Shown here piece after piece: positions 35,021 through 43,525 of a stretch of DNA of 64,000 bases. Numbering within the stretch: the first letter of the stretch is position 1; each line of letters begins with the position of its first letter. Below the pieces are notes generated by a model. That model was given only the letters and a program-made list of their open reading frames with translations, had not been told where the DNA came from and did no database searches. Origin of the DNA: Hansschlegelia quercus (GTDB taxonomy: Bacteria > Pseudomonadota > Alphaproteobacteria > Rhizobiales > Methylopilaceae); the NCBI RefSeq assembly GCF_004310425.1, contig NZ_SIUB01000011.1, forward strand, positions 23,476 to 87,475, read 5' to 3'. Position numbers and translations under genes: made by a program.

Positions 35021-35105
35021 CCGTCATGCCCGTCCGGGCACAACTTGGACTTGGAGCGCGAAGGAGGAGGGAAGTCTTGGAATGCCCGGAAGACGGGCAT
35101 GACGG
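35021..35105. repeat. palindromic intergenic repeat (imperfect inverted repeat with CCGTCATGCCCG ends)
   Basis: Bases 35021-35040 read CCGTCATGCCCGTCCGGGCA. They pair with 35083-35105, whose reverse complement is the same except for three extra bases. About 42 bases lie between the arms. It resembles the rhizobial-type intergenic palindromes built on TCATGCCCGG...CCGGGCATGA. It sits inside the operon, between the second deiminase-subunit gene and the carboxylase gene, where the transcript would form a long hairpin. Confidence 0.75.
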
Positions 35106-35119
35106 AAGTGGGACGGCGC

Positions 35120-35800
35120 CTACGCCTCGGACGGATCGAAGATCAGCACCCTGACCGGCGAGGGGTCGAAGCCGTTGCAGGGATTGTTGATCTGCGGGCA
35201 GTTCGAGATCACGCAGAGGATGTCGCGAGCCGCCAGCACGTCGACGTAATCGCCCGGCGCCGACACGCCGTCGACGATCGCGAGCTTCCCCGAGGGCTCG
35301 ATCGGCACGTTCATGAAGAAGTTGATGTTCGGCACGACGTCGCGCTTGGTCATGCCGTGGCGGCCGACCTCGAGCACGAAATTCTCGCGGCAGGCGTGCA
35401 TGAAGCGCGCGTGCATGCCGAAGCGCACCGTGTTCGCTTCGCACGAGCAGGCGCCGGCGGAGGTGTCGTGGCGGCCGCAGCTGTCGGAGATCACCGTGCC
35501 GAGCAGGGCGCCGTCATTCGCGATCAGCCGCGTGCCGGTCGAGACGTAAGGCGCGCCCTGCGCGAGGATCGTGTCCTGCGCGGAATAGCGGCGCTGGTGG
35601 TCGTGCGCGTCGTAGAACAGCGTGTCGACGGCCTGGCAGCCTTCCAGGTCGATGATCCTGAGGATCTGCCCCTTCTCGATGATCCCGGACCATGGCCGGT
35701 TCGCGGGGATCGTGAAGTCGTAGAAGGCGTCCTCGACCGCGAGCTTTGCAGGAGCCGCGAAGAAGGAGGATGTCGGAGCGGCGGAAACGAGTTCGGGCAT
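35120..35800 (-). CDS. DUF1989 protein, urea-carboxylase-associated protein 2; carboxyguanidine deiminase subunit
   Basis: The protein has 226 residues. The DUF1989 fold is seen in WSGIIEKGQILRIIDLEGCQAVDTLFYDA, and DSCGRHDTSAGACSCEANTV contains a Cys/His/Glu cluster likely to bind metal. NINFFMNVPIEPSGKLAIVDG and VISNCPQINNPCNGFDPSPV are the C-terminal family motifs. Formerly called urea amidolyase-associated protein 2, this family forms with its paralogue the heteromeric carboxyguanidine deiminase (CgdA/CgdB), which converts carboxyguanidine to allophanate with ammonia release. I do not assign which is CgdA or CgdB. It follows its paralogue by 18 bases; GAGGAG precedes the start. Confidence 0.87.
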   Translation of the reverse strand: MPELVSAAPTSSFFAAPAKLAVEDAFYDFTIPANRPWSGIIEKGQILRIIDLEGCQAVDTLFYDAHDHQRRYSAQDTILAQGAPYVSTGTRLIANDGALLGTVISDSCGRHDTSAGACSCEANTVRFGMHARFMHACRENFVLEVGRHGMTKRDVVPNINFFMNVPIEPSGKLAIVDGVSAPGDYVDVLAARDILCVISNCPQINNPCNGFDPSPVRVLIFDPSEA

Positions 35801-35818
35801 CGGGGTCGGTCGCTCCTC

Positions 35819-36655
35819 TCAAACGCTGCGGAGATGACGGTCGAGGTTCTCGAAGCCACGGGCGGCTTCCGCCGTCGCTGTGCGGCAGAGATCGTCGGCG
35901 CCGGCCGGCGGCAGGACATGGACGATCAGCTCCACCTCGCCGGGGTTGAACACCTCGTCTGGCGCCAGCGGGTGAGGGCAGTTCGAGACCGCGACCAGGA
36001 GGTCCATCTCGGCCCGCAGGTCCACGAAGTCGCCGGGCTGCACGACATCAGGCTTGAACGCCATGCGGCCGTCCTCGCCGTGGAAGACCGGGGCGAACAG
36101 CGTCAGCACCGGCGCGACGTCGCGGGCGCCGAGGCCGAACTTGGAGGCGCAAAGCAGTATGTTTTCGCGCGTCGAACGCAGCCCGTCGTCGCCGTATTTC
36201 ATCGCGTTCGAGATGGGGGTCGAGCCGCCGACCACCGTGTCGTGCGCGCCTGATGTGTCCTCGACGATCGAGAACAGCGGCCGGCCCATGTCGGAGAACA
36301 GCACACGGCCCTTGCGGAGCTCGGATGTCCACTGGACCTTGATCGTGTCAGCGCTGTTGTAGCGCTCGGACGTATCCGCCGCGCTCCAGAAGAACAGCGA
36401 GACGCCAGGCGTGCCGGACGCGTTCAGCACCCGCAGCGCCTCGCCGCGCATCACCTTGCCCGCCCAGTACCAGCCGCCAGGCAGCGTCGCGCGCTCGCGG
36501 ACGGCGGAGGGGTCGATCGCGGCTGCGTCGCGCGGGGTCGGCGGCGGCAGGGTCTTGGGGCCGGCGGTTTGACCCGCGGCCTTCAGCTCAAGGTAGCGCT
36601 TGCGCCGCTCGGCGATCTGCGCGGCCTTGTCGTCGTGCCCGTCATTCTCTTGCAT
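35819..36655 (-). CDS. DUF1989 protein, urea-carboxylase-associated protein 1; carboxyguanidine deiminase subunit
   Basis: The protein has 278 residues from ATG at 36655. An approximately 60-residue charged N-terminal region precedes the DUF1989 core: WYWAGKVMRGEALRVLNASG, SLFFWSAADTSERYNSADTIK, EDTSGAHDTVVGGST and VAVSNCPHPLAPDEVFNP. Compared with its paralogue downstream it has lost most cysteines of the DTSxGxCSC cluster, so the two subunits are not equivalent and the paralogue more likely holds the metal. It is the first gene after the guanidine-I riboswitch. The frame is open upstream to 36847, but that stretch is the riboswitch leader and should not be translated. Confidence 0.86.
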   Translation of the reverse strand: MQENDGHDDKAAQIAERRKRYLELKAAGQTAGPKTLPPPTPRDAAAIDPSAVRERATLPGGWYWAGKVMRGEALRVLNASGTPGVSLFFWSAADTSERYNSADTIKVQWTSELRKGRVLFSDMGRPLFSIVEDTSGAHDTVVGGSTPISNAMKYGDDGLRSTRENILLCASKFGLGARDVAPVLTLFAPVFHGEDGRMAFKPDVVQPGDFVDLRAEMDLLVAVSNCPHPLAPDEVFNPGEVELIVHVLPPAGADDLCRTATAEAARGFENLDRHLRSV

Positions 36656-37025
36656 GGGTTCTGAGCTCCCTTCCGAACCGTCTCGAGGTCTCGGAAACAG
36701 AGCGCGGACCATCACGGCGCCTGTTCCAAGGCCGTTGAGGTCTCCCGGGATTTTATCCCGCCGTGTCCCTCCGGATGTCTCCCGGCGGGGCGGCAGCTCT
36801 CGGACCAGCCGTCGCTCTCGACCGCGACGCGGAACCCTAGCCGCCAACTCAGCGATCGGAATTTACAGGCGGCGCCCTTTCTCGCGCCAGCGTGAAAAAG
36901 CGGCAATCGGCTGAAATACCCGGCGCCGGTTGCGGCAGTCGTCACGATGGTCGGCGACGTCGATGATGACAGGATTGCGCGCGAATCGGCGATATTCAAC
37001 GGTGGACGCGTTGGGGGATCGCAGC
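36656..37025. other. divergent intergenic region between the guanidine operon and a plus-strand gene
   Basis: This 370-base gap carries the guanidine-I riboswitch in its left half (minus-strand leader). The right half (36847-37025) must contain the promoters of both divergent units. A GGGGGA ribosome site lies just before the plus-strand ATG at 37026. No other gene or clear promoter hexamers were recognised. Confidence 0.5.
36736..36846 (-). promoter_or_regulatory. guanidine-I (ykkC) riboswitch
   Basis: On the minus strand, reading toward the first deiminase-subunit gene, the conserved blocks of the guanidine-I aptamer occur in order. They are CTAGGGTTCCG near 36840-36830, TGGTCCGAGAGCTGC near 36808-36794, and ACACGGCGGGATAAAA near 36766-36751, followed by TCCCGGGAGACC near 36750-36739. 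These match the consensus almost base for base. Guanidine-I riboswitches bind guanidinium and turn on genes for guanidine export or breakdown. About 80 bases separate the aptamer from the ATG at 36655. I saw no hairpin followed by a T-run there, so the expression platform is not clear. The recognition is by sequence motifs only. Confidence 0.92.
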
Positions 37026-37931
37026 ATGGATGAGACCGGAGAGACGATGGGGCGCGCGCCGGCGCCGCTCCGCGTCGGCGTCTGCATCCTCTATCTCGGC
37101 GACGCCCGCGCGCTCGACGTGACGCTGCGCTCGCTCGACTGTCTGCAGGTCCACGCCGACCGCGTCGTCGTCGTCGAGCAGCCTTTCGGCCGGCGCGAGG
37201 GCGGGCCTTCCGCACGCCACGTCACGACGGAATGGATCTCGGTCGAGCCGCCGCTAAACCCGCGGAGCGCGGGCCTTGCCCGCCTGGACGATTGCGACCT
37301 CGTCGTGTTCGTCCGCGAGGGCGTCGCCTTCGGGCCGACGGCGATCGGCGCCGAGCGCGCGCGGTTCGCCTCGTCGCCCGATCTTCGGGCCGCGCTGCTG
37401 ACGAGCCGGCTCGTCATGGGACTCGACGAGTTCCTCGGCGGCGACGGCGAGGATCCCTACGAGACGCTGCGCCAGCGCGGGGCAATCACGGAAAGCTACG
37501 CGCCGCGCTACTTCACGCCCTGCATGCTGACCGTCGCGACCAAACGCGAGCCGATCGGGACCTTCGAGAGCTTCGCCTCCCGCTCCGAATGGGCGTCGGC
37601 GCGGCTGTTCCTCGACTCCATGCGAGCGCCCGCTATCGAGGCTGCGAGCGACGCCTTCGGCCTGATCGCGAACGACCCGGACCGCCGCGACACCGAGCTC
37701 CACGGGCGCGAGGCCTATGAGGCGCTGAGCCAGTTCGGCGAGGCGTATCCGCCCTACCAATCGCTGGCGCGCTCAGATATGCGCCGGCTCGCCTTCCAGC
37801 AGATCGCGGGCGTGCTCAGGCTGTCGCGTCCGAAAGTGCGGCTGCGCTTCCTGCGCGGCTTCGTCGAGGGCCATCGCCGCGACGCCGCCGTGCGCCGTCG
37901 CATGGCTCGCGACATTTCAGACCTCGCCTGA
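37026..37931 (+). CDS. uncharacterised protein, possibly glycosyltransferase-like
   Basis: The protein has 301 residues from ATG 37026 (GGGGGA upstream). RVGVCILYLGDARALDVTLRSLDCL followed by DRVVVVEQPF resembles the first two beta-strands of GT-A/GT2 enzymes, and LDDCDLVVFVREGVAFGP could correspond to the DxD strand, but no proper DxD is seen. The C-terminal half is Arg-rich and helical. No signal peptide or membrane segment is visible. It is divergent from the guanidine operon and converges with betI three bases away. I do not assign a function. Confidence 0.55.
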   Translation: MDETGETMGRAPAPLRVGVCILYLGDARALDVTLRSLDCLQVHADRVVVVEQPFGRREGGPSARHVTTEWISVEPPLNPRSAGLARLDDCDLVVFVREGVAFGPTAIGAERARFASSPDLRAALLTSRLVMGLDEFLGGDGEDPYETLRQRGAITESYAPRYFTPCMLTVATKREPIGTFESFASRSEWASARLFLDSMRAPAIEAASDAFGLIANDPDRRDTELHGREAYEALSQFGEAYPPYQSLARSDMRRLAFQQIAGVLRLSRPKVRLRFLRGFVEGHRRDAAVRRRMARDISDLA

Positions 37932-37934
37932 CGT

Positions 37935-38639
37935 TCAGTCCTGCTCGTCGCTTAGGTTCTCGAGCGCGCGCAGCGCATCTTCGGTTCGCGCCAGCCCCTC
38001 GCGTTGCGCTTCGATCGCGGCGCGAAGCGCAGAGGCTGCTTCAGAAGACGAGCCGACCAGGATCAAAATCAAGTCCTTGACGGTCTGCCGCGCTCGCTCA
38101 GCCTCGTCGGGGTGCGGGTCGCTTGAATGCGATTGCAGCCAGAGCCCGTCGATCATCGCCGCAATGAGGATCGCAACGGCCTCGATGCGGCTCGCCGGGA
38201 TCAGCGCCCGAAGCCCGTGCCGAAGGTTTGCGCGCATGCGCCGTTGGTAGATCGACTGCACCCGCCGATATGGCGCCGAATGCATGATCTGGCCCCAGAA
38301 GGCCAGCCACACCGCGCTGGTCCGCCGCTCGAACTCCTCGTCGGCGAGCGCGGATTCCGACACCGCAAGCACCCTTTCGAGCGGCGTTCGCGCGGCGCGC
38401 AGCCGAACCGCGGTAGCGCGGGCGAGCCGCGCCGCCATGAACCGCAAGGTCGCCTCGAGCAGTCCGTCCTTGTCGCCGAAATAATGCGCGAACAGCCCTT
38501 GGCTGACGCCGGCGCGGCGCGCGATCTCGCCCAGCGAGGCCGCCTTGAAACCGACTTCCGAGACAGTCTCGATCGTCGCCTCGATCAATTGGCGGCGACG
38601 CGCTGCCTCGAAGTTCTGGGAGGGCTCATGGACGTTCAT
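37935..38639 (-). CDS. betI: TetR-family repressor BetI of choline uptake and oxidation genes
   Basis: The protein has 234 residues. The N-terminal TetR HTH covers about residues 17-63 (ETVSEVGFKAASLGEIARRA, then GVSQGLFAHYFGDKDGLLEA). The regulatory domain contains AVWLAFWGQIMHSAPYRRVQ and IYQRRMRANLRHGLRALIP, which are specific to BetI. BetI binds choline and releases bet promoters. The gene is divergent from choXWV-betBA, and two TTGAAC-type palindromes lie in the intergenic region, one 20 bases before its own start. It has a C-terminal extension of about 30 residues relative to typical BetI. Confidence 0.93.
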   Translation of the reverse strand: MNVHEPSQNFEAARRRQLIEATIETVSEVGFKAASLGEIARRAGVSQGLFAHYFGDKDGLLEATLRFMAARLARATAVRLRAARTPLERVLAVSESALADEEFERRTSAVWLAFWGQIMHSAPYRRVQSIYQRRMRANLRHGLRALIPASRIEAVAILIAAMIDGLWLQSHSSDPHPDEAERARQTVKDLILILVGSSSEAASALRAAIEAQREGLARTEDALRALENLSDEQD

Positions 38640-38659
38640 GATCTCAGCTTAAACCTCTC

Positions 38660-38675
38660 TTGAACGATCGTTCAA
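38660..38675. promoter_or_regulatory. BetI operator, betI side
   Basis: TTGAACGATCGTTCAA is a perfect 16-base palindrome 20 bases upstream of the betI start and fits TetR/BetI operators. Its position suggests autoregulation of betI. Confidence 0.75.
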
Positions 38676-38762
38676 TCCTCCGTCCGCCCTGCGCACCAAA
38701 AGTGACGCGCTCTACCGCTTTGCACAAATAATCGTCGGGGCGCCCTCAATCAAATCAGTTGT

Positions 38763-38815
38763 TTGCACGTATTGCAGCGCAACAGCTTAAATTTTGCTGT
38801 TGAACGTTCATTCAA
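38763..38815 (+). promoter_or_regulatory. cho-bet promoter with BetI operator
   Basis: TTGCAC (38763-38768) and TTAAAT (38787-38792) form a possible -35/-10 pair with an 18-base spacer. Directly downstream, TTGAACGTTCATTCAA (38800-38815) contains the perfect decamer TGAACGTTCA and matches the betI-side operator in both half-sites. A repressor there would cover the transcription start. The promoter hexamers are a weaker call than the operator. Confidence 0.6.
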
Positions 38816-38870
38816 CCAGTTCTAAGGACTCTGACACGCCAGTCGAACCGTCCGTTGTTGGAGGTCCTCC

Positions 38871-39815
38871 GTGAAGCGTCACATTCTGTCTTCGCTCGTT
38901 CTCGCAGCCTCGGTCGCAGCCGCTGCGCCCGCTTTCGCCGCGGAGCCCGCAACCTGCAAGCCGGTCCGGTTCGCCGACGTCGGCTGGACCGACATCACCT
39001 CCACCACCGCGATCGCTTCGCGCATCCTGACCGCCCTTGGTTATCAGCCGAAGACGCAGGTTCTCTCGGTGCCGGTGACCTACGCCTCGTTGAAGTCAAA
39101 GGACATCGACGTCTTCCTCGGCAACTGGATGCCCACGATGGAGGCGGATCGGAAGCCTTACCTCGACGCTGGCCAGATCGAGGTGATCGGCCCGAACCTG
39201 ACGGGCGCCAAGTACACGCTCGCGGTTCCGACCTATCTCTACGACAAGGGCCTCAAGAGCTTCGCGGACATCGAGAAGTTCAAGGAAGACCTCAAGGACA
39301 AGATCTACGGCATCGAGCCGGGCAACGACGGCAACCGCCTGATCCTAGGCATGATCAAGGACGGCAAGTTCGGGCTTAAGGGCTTCGACCTCGTCGAGTC
39401 GAGCGAGCAGGGCATGCTGGCCCAGGTCGACCGCGCCCAGCGTCGCAAGGAGGCGATCGTCTTCCTCGGCTGGGAGCCGCATCCGATGAACACCAAATAC
39501 AAGATCAAGTATCTCGAAGGCGGCGACGACGTGTTCGGCGCAAATTTTGGCGGCGCCGAGATCTTCACGAACCTGCGCGCCGGTTACGCCAAGGAATGCC
39601 CGAACCTCGGCGCCTTTTTCAACAAGCTGAAGTTTGAACTCGACACCGAGAACAAGGTTATGGGCTCGATCCTCTTCGACTCCATGGAGGCGGACAAGGC
39701 GGCGGAGAAGTGGCTGAAGGAAGAGCCGACGGCGTGGGCCGGCTGGCTCGACGGCGTGACCACGATGGATGGACAGCCCGCGCTGCCGGTCGTGAAAAAG
39801 AGCCTCGGGCTCTGA
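38871..39815 (+). CDS. choX: choline ABC transporter, periplasmic substrate-binding protein
   Basis: The protein has 314 residues. A signal peptide ends at about residue 24 (SVAAAAPAFAAEP). The OpuAC-type domain begins CKPVRFADVGWTDITSTTAIA, characteristic of ChoX. GWEPHPMNTKYKIKYLEGGD and several aromatic residues should form the choline-binding box. The start is GTG 38871, supported by GGAGG six bases upstream (38861-38865) and the signal peptide that begins there. It delivers choline (possibly also acetylcholine) to ChoWV. It is first in the BetI-controlled operon, followed by an intercistronic hairpin. Confidence 0.93.
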   Translation: MKRHILSSLVLAASVAAAAPAFAAEPATCKPVRFADVGWTDITSTTAIASRILTALGYQPKTQVLSVPVTYASLKSKDIDVFLGNWMPTMEADRKPYLDAGQIEVIGPNLTGAKYTLAVPTYLYDKGLKSFADIEKFKEDLKDKIYGIEPGNDGNRLILGMIKDGKFGLKGFDLVESSEQGMLAQVDRAQRRKEAIVFLGWEPHPMNTKYKIKYLEGGDDVFGANFGGAEIFTNLRAGYAKECPNLGAFFNKLKFELDTENKVMGSILFDSMEADKAAEKWLKEEPTAWAGWLDGVTTMDGQPALPVVKKSLGL

Positions 39816-39831
39816 GCTGAACGCGAGAAGC

Positions 39832-39878
39832 GGGGCCCCCTTACCTGACAGCGCGCCAGGGCCGGGCGAGGGGGCTCC
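39832..39878 (+). other. intercistronic stem-loop between choX and choW
   Basis: GGGGCCCCCT (39832-39841) pairs with AGGGGGCTCC (39869-39878), giving ten pairs including one G-U around a 27-base loop, 16 bases after the choX stop. There is no T-run. Such hairpins after binding-protein genes often protect the upstream mRNA so that the binding protein is made in excess. Confidence 0.4.
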
Positions 39879-39936
39879 TCGTTCACCGCATCGCATCGCC
39901 TGAATACGCTCCGTCGCCTCGAACCGAGGACCGCGC

Positions 39937-40794
39937 ATGTATGACTGGCTTGTCGCACACAAGATCCCGCTCGGCGCCATCCTCGCGACCGCGATCGAAT
40001 GGCTGACCGATCACGGTCAGGCGTTTTTCGACTTCGTCTCCATCGCGCTCTCCACGATGGTCGACGGGCTGACGAGCCTGCTGCTGTGGATCCCGCCCTT
40101 TGTGGTGATCGCGGCCTTCGCGCTGGGCGCCTGGGCTCTGCACCGCTCGATCGGCCTCGTGGTCTTCATCGTCCTCGCCCTGCTGCTGGTGATCAACCTA
40201 GGCTACTGGGAGGCGACGATGCAGACCCTGTCGCTCGTCATCTGGGCGACCGCGACCTGCATCGTCATCGGCGTTCCCGTCGGCATCATGGCGGCGCACC
40301 GGCCCTGGCTCTACCAGGCCGTCCGTCCGGTGCTCGACCTCATGCAGACGATCCCGACCTTCGTGTACCTGATCCCGACGCTGGTGCTGTTCGGCCTCGG
40401 CACGGTGCCCGGCGTGATCTCCACGGTGATCTTCGCGCTTCCGGCGCCGATTCGGCTGACCCAGCTCGGCATCGCCTCGGTGCCGGAAGCGCTTCGCGAG
40501 GCCGCGCTCGCCTATGGCGCGACCAAGCGGCAGCTGCTGTTCAAGGTCGAGCTGCCGCACGCCATGCCGACGATCCTCGCCGGCGTCACCCAATGCATCA
40601 TGCTGTCGCTCTCGATGGTGGTGATCGCGGCGCTCGTCGGCGCCGACGGGCTCGGCAAGCCGGTCGTCCGGGCGCTGAACTCGGTCAACATCTCCATGGG
40701 CTTTGAGGCCGGCATCGCGATCGTCGTGCTCGCGATCATCCTCGACCGCGTCTGCAAACGGCCAGAGGTCCGCTCGGGGAGGAGGTCGGCATGA
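39937..40794 (+). CDS. choW: choline ABC transporter permease
   Basis: The protein has 285 residues with about six membrane segments, starting after a short amphipathic N-terminus. The binding-protein-dependent transport signature is the EALREAALAYGATKRQLLFK segment (EAA loop, about residues 186-205). It is of the ProW/OpuAB type and forms the membrane pore with ChoV. It overlaps choV by 4 bases (ATGA) and follows choX after 121 bases. Confidence 0.92.
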   Translation: MYDWLVAHKIPLGAILATAIEWLTDHGQAFFDFVSIALSTMVDGLTSLLLWIPPFVVIAAFALGAWALHRSIGLVVFIVLALLLVINLGYWEATMQTLSLVIWATATCIVIGVPVGIMAAHRPWLYQAVRPVLDLMQTIPTFVYLIPTLVLFGLGTVPGVISTVIFALPAPIRLTQLGIASVPEALREAALAYGATKRQLLFKVELPHAMPTILAGVTQCIMLSLSMVVIAALVGADGLGKPVVRALNSVNISMGFEAGIAIVVLAIILDRVCKRPEVRSGRRSA

Positions 40795-42008
40795 ACGCGT
40801 TGACCGAGACTGTCGTCCCGTCCGCCGAGAGCCACTCCGAAAACGCCGTCGAACTCCGCAAACTCGCGATCGTCTTCGGCAAGGCGAAGCCGGCGCTGGC
40901 GCTCGCCGACAAAGGCGCGGGCCGCGACGACATTCGCGACCAGACCGGCGCGATCCTCGGCGCCTACGACGTCAATCTCGACATCCGCAAGGGCGAGATC
41001 TGCGTGCTGATGGGGTTGTCCGGCTCGGGCAAGTCGACCGTGCTGCGGGCGATCAACGGCCTGAACAAGACCGCCCGCGGTGAGGTCATGGTTCGCCACG
41101 GCGGCAAGCTGGTCGACGTCGCGACATGCGGTCCAAGGACGCTCCGCGAGATCCGGCTGAAGACGGTCTCGATGGTCTTTCAGCAGTTCGGCCTGCTGCC
41201 CTGGCGTTCCGTGCGGGACAATGTCGGCTTCGGCCTCGAGATCCGCGGCATGGGAACAGCCGAGCGCCGCGGCGTCGTCGACGAGAAGCTCGAGATGGTC
41301 GGGCTTTCGAAGTGGGCGGACAAGCAGGTGCAGGAGCTTTCCGGCGGCATGCAGCAGCGCGTCGGCCTCGCCCGCGCCTTCGCGACCGATGCCGATATTC
41401 TGCTGATGGACGAGCCGTTCTCCGCGCTCGATCCCCTGATCCGCGACAAGCTGCAGGACGATCTGCTGAGCCTCCAGGAGCGCCTGCACAAGACGATCGT
41501 GTTCGTCAGCCACGATCTGTCCGAGGCGCTGAAGCTCGGCAACCGCATCGCCATCATGGAGGGTGGGCGGGTCGTCCAGTTCGGCGCCGCGGCCGACATC
41601 ATGCTGCGCCCGGCCGACGCTTATGTCGCGGAGTTCGTGAAACGCATGAACCCGCTCGAAGTGCTCTGCGCCGACGCGGTGATGACGCCGACGTCGGACC
41701 TGCCGCGCGACGGCGGCGACGTGATCCTGCTGCTCGGCGGCCGCGGCCGGCTGACGCTCGACGGCGCAGGCAAGCCCGTCTCCTGCCAGATCGAGGGGCG
41801 CGAAGGCCGCATCGGCGAACTTGGCGCGGACGGCGCGCTGAAGAGCCACGGCGACATCATGGTCGCGCCTGCGGAACTGACGCTGAAGGGCGCGATCGAC
41901 GCGCGCAGCAGCGCGGACTACCCGATCGTGCTGGTCGATCAGCTCGGCCGCCTCGCCGGGCTCTGCGACCACAGCGAGATCTATAAAGGGCTGTTGCAGA
42001 AGCCATGA
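40791..42008 (+). CDS. choV: choline ABC transporter ATP-binding protein
   Basis: The protein has 405 residues. Walker A is GLSGSGKST (about residues 75-83), the signature is [14 protein letters not shown], Walker B is [13 protein letters not shown], and the switch His is in [11 protein letters not shown]. The C-terminal about 110 residues form a regulatory domain instead of two clear CBS domains. The N-terminal region with [20 protein letters not shown] is typical of ChoV/ProV. It powers ChoXW uptake at the inner membrane. Both borders are ATGA overlaps, with choW and betB. Confidence 0.93.
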   Translation: MNALTETVVPSAESHSENAVELRKLAIVFGKAKPALALADKGAGRDDIRDQTGAILGAYDVNLDIRKGEICVLMGLSGSGKSTVLRAINGLNKTARGEVMVRHGGKLVDVATCGPRTLREIRLKTVSMVFQQFGLLPWRSVRDNVGFGLEIRGMGTAERRGVVDEKLEMVGLSKWADKQVQELSGGMQQRVGLARAFATDADILLMDEPFSALDPLIRDKLQDDLLSLQERLHKTIVFVSHDLSEALKLGNRIAIMEGGRVVQFGAAADIMLRPADAYVAEFVKRMNPLEVLCADAVMTPTSDLPRDGGDVILLLGGRGRLTLDGAGKPVSCQIEGREGRIGELGADGALKSHGDIMVAPAELTLKGAIDARSSADYPIVLVDQLGRLAGLCDHSEIYKGLLQKP

Positions 42009-43516
42009 CCGCCGCAGCACGAGCGCCGCGCGAGCCCGCGCGGACTAATCGGTACCCTCTCCAGAAGCTCCACATCGGCGGCGAGTACGTTGACGCCTCC
42101 GGCTCCGAGACCTTCGAGACGGTGAACCCCGCCACCGGCGAGGTTCTGGCCGAAGTTCAACAGGCGTCCGCCATCGACGTCGATCGGGCCGTCGCGGCCG
42201 CGACCGAAGGCCAAAGGGTCTGGGATGCGATGACGGCGATGGAGCGCTCGCGCATCCTGCGCCGCGCGGTCGACATCCTGCGCGCCCGCAATGACGAGCT
42301 CGCGCTGATCGAGACGCACGACACCGGAAAGCCGCTCTCGGAGACGAAGGCCGTCGACATCGTCACCGGCGCCGACGTGCTGGAATATTACGCCGGGCTG
42401 ATCCCGGCGCTCGAAGGAAGGCAGATCCCACTGCGGGAGACCTCCTTTGTCTACACAAGGCGAGAGCCGCTCGGGGTCGTCGCCGGCATCGGCGCGTGGA
42501 ACTACCCGATCCAGATCGCGCTGTGGAAGTCGGCGCCGGCGCTTGCCGCCGGCAACGCGATGATCTTCAAGCCAAGCGAGGTGACGCCGCTCAGCGCCCT
42601 GAAGCTCACCGAGATCTACGCCGAAGCCGGCCTGCCCGCCGGCTGCTTCAACGTGCTGAACGGAGCAGGGCCGGCGGTCGGGGCGGCGCTGACAGAGCAT
42701 CCGGGGATCGCCAAGGTGTCCTTCACAGGCGGCACGGTGACGGGCAAGAAGGTGATGGCGTCGGCCTCCGGCTCGACGCTGAAGGAGGTCACGATGGAGC
42801 TCGGCGGCAAGTCGCCGCTGATCGTGTTCGACGACGCCGACCTCGACCGCGCCGCCGACATCGCGGTAATGGCGAACTTCTTCTCCTCCGGCCAGGTCTG
42901 CACCAACGGCACGCGGGTCTTCGTGCCGCTCTCGATGAAGCAGACTTTTGAGGCGCGCGTGGCCGAGCGGGTCGCCCGCATCCGCGTCGGCGACCCGCTC
43001 GACGAGAGCGTTAATTTCGGTCCGCTCGTCAGCTTTGCTCACATGACGAAAGTGCTCGGCTATATCGAGCAGGGAAGGAGCGCAGGCGCCCGGCTGCTTG
43101 CGGGCGGCTCGCGCCTGACCGATGGCGTGTTCGCCGCAGGCGCCTTCGTCGCCCCAACCGTCTTCACCGACTGCTCCGACGACATGGCGATCGTCCGCGA
43201 AGAGATCTTCGGGCCGGTGATGAGCATCCTCACTTACGAGACCGAGGACGAGGTCATCGCTCGCGCCAATGACACGTCCTACGGGCTCGCCGCGGGCCTC
43301 GTGACGCGCGACCTCGCGCGCGCCCACCGCGTCATCCACCGCCTCGAAGCCGGGATCTGCTGGATCAACACCTGGGGCGAGTCTCCCGCCGAAATGCCGG
43401 TCGGCGGCTACAAGCAGTCGGGCGTCGGCCGCGAGAACGGCGTCGAGACGCTGGAGCGCTACACGCGCGGCAAGTCCGTGCAGGTCGAGCTCGGAGCATT
43501 CTCCTCGGTGTTTTGA
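42005..43516 (+). CDS. betB: betaine aldehyde dehydrogenase
   Basis: The protein has 503 residues of the aldehyde dehydrogenase superfamily. The general-base Glu is in [11 protein letters not shown], and the catalytic Cys is C299 in [35 protein letters not shown] is typical of BetB rather than other ALDHs, and [24 protein letters not shown] is the BetB C-terminal motif. It oxidises betaine aldehyde to glycine betaine with NAD(P). It is coupled to choV by ATGA. A palindromic repeat of about 120 bases follows before betA. Confidence 0.95.
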   Translation: MTAAARAPREPARTNRYPLQKLHIGGEYVDASGSETFETVNPATGEVLAEVQQASAIDVDRAVAAATEGQRVWDAMTAMERSRILRRAVDILRARNDELALIETHDTGKPLSETKAVDIVTGADVLEYYAGLIPALEGRQIPLRETSFVYTRREPLGVVAGIGAWNYPIQIALWKSAPALAAGNAMIFKPSEVTPLSALKLTEIYAEAGLPAGCFNVLNGAGPAVGAALTEHPGIAKVSFTGGTVTGKKVMASASGSTLKEVTMELGGKSPLIVFDDADLDRAADIAVMANFFSSGQVCTNGTRVFVPLSMKQTFEARVAERVARIRVGDPLDESVNFGPLVSFAHMTKVLGYIEQGRSAGARLLAGGSRLTDGVFAAGAFVAPTVFTDCSDDMAIVREEIFGPVMSILTYETEDEVIARANDTSYGLAAGLVTRDLARAHRVIHRLEAGICWINTWGESPAEMPVGGYKQSGVGRENGVETLERYTRGKSVQVELGAFSSVF

Positions 43517-43525
43517 ACGTCGGTT

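Noticed and set aside
36656..36847. Upstream extension of the first DUF1989 protein to a start near 36847
   Set aside because: The extension would translate the riboswitch aptamer; the ATG at 36655 is where family-like sequence can begin.
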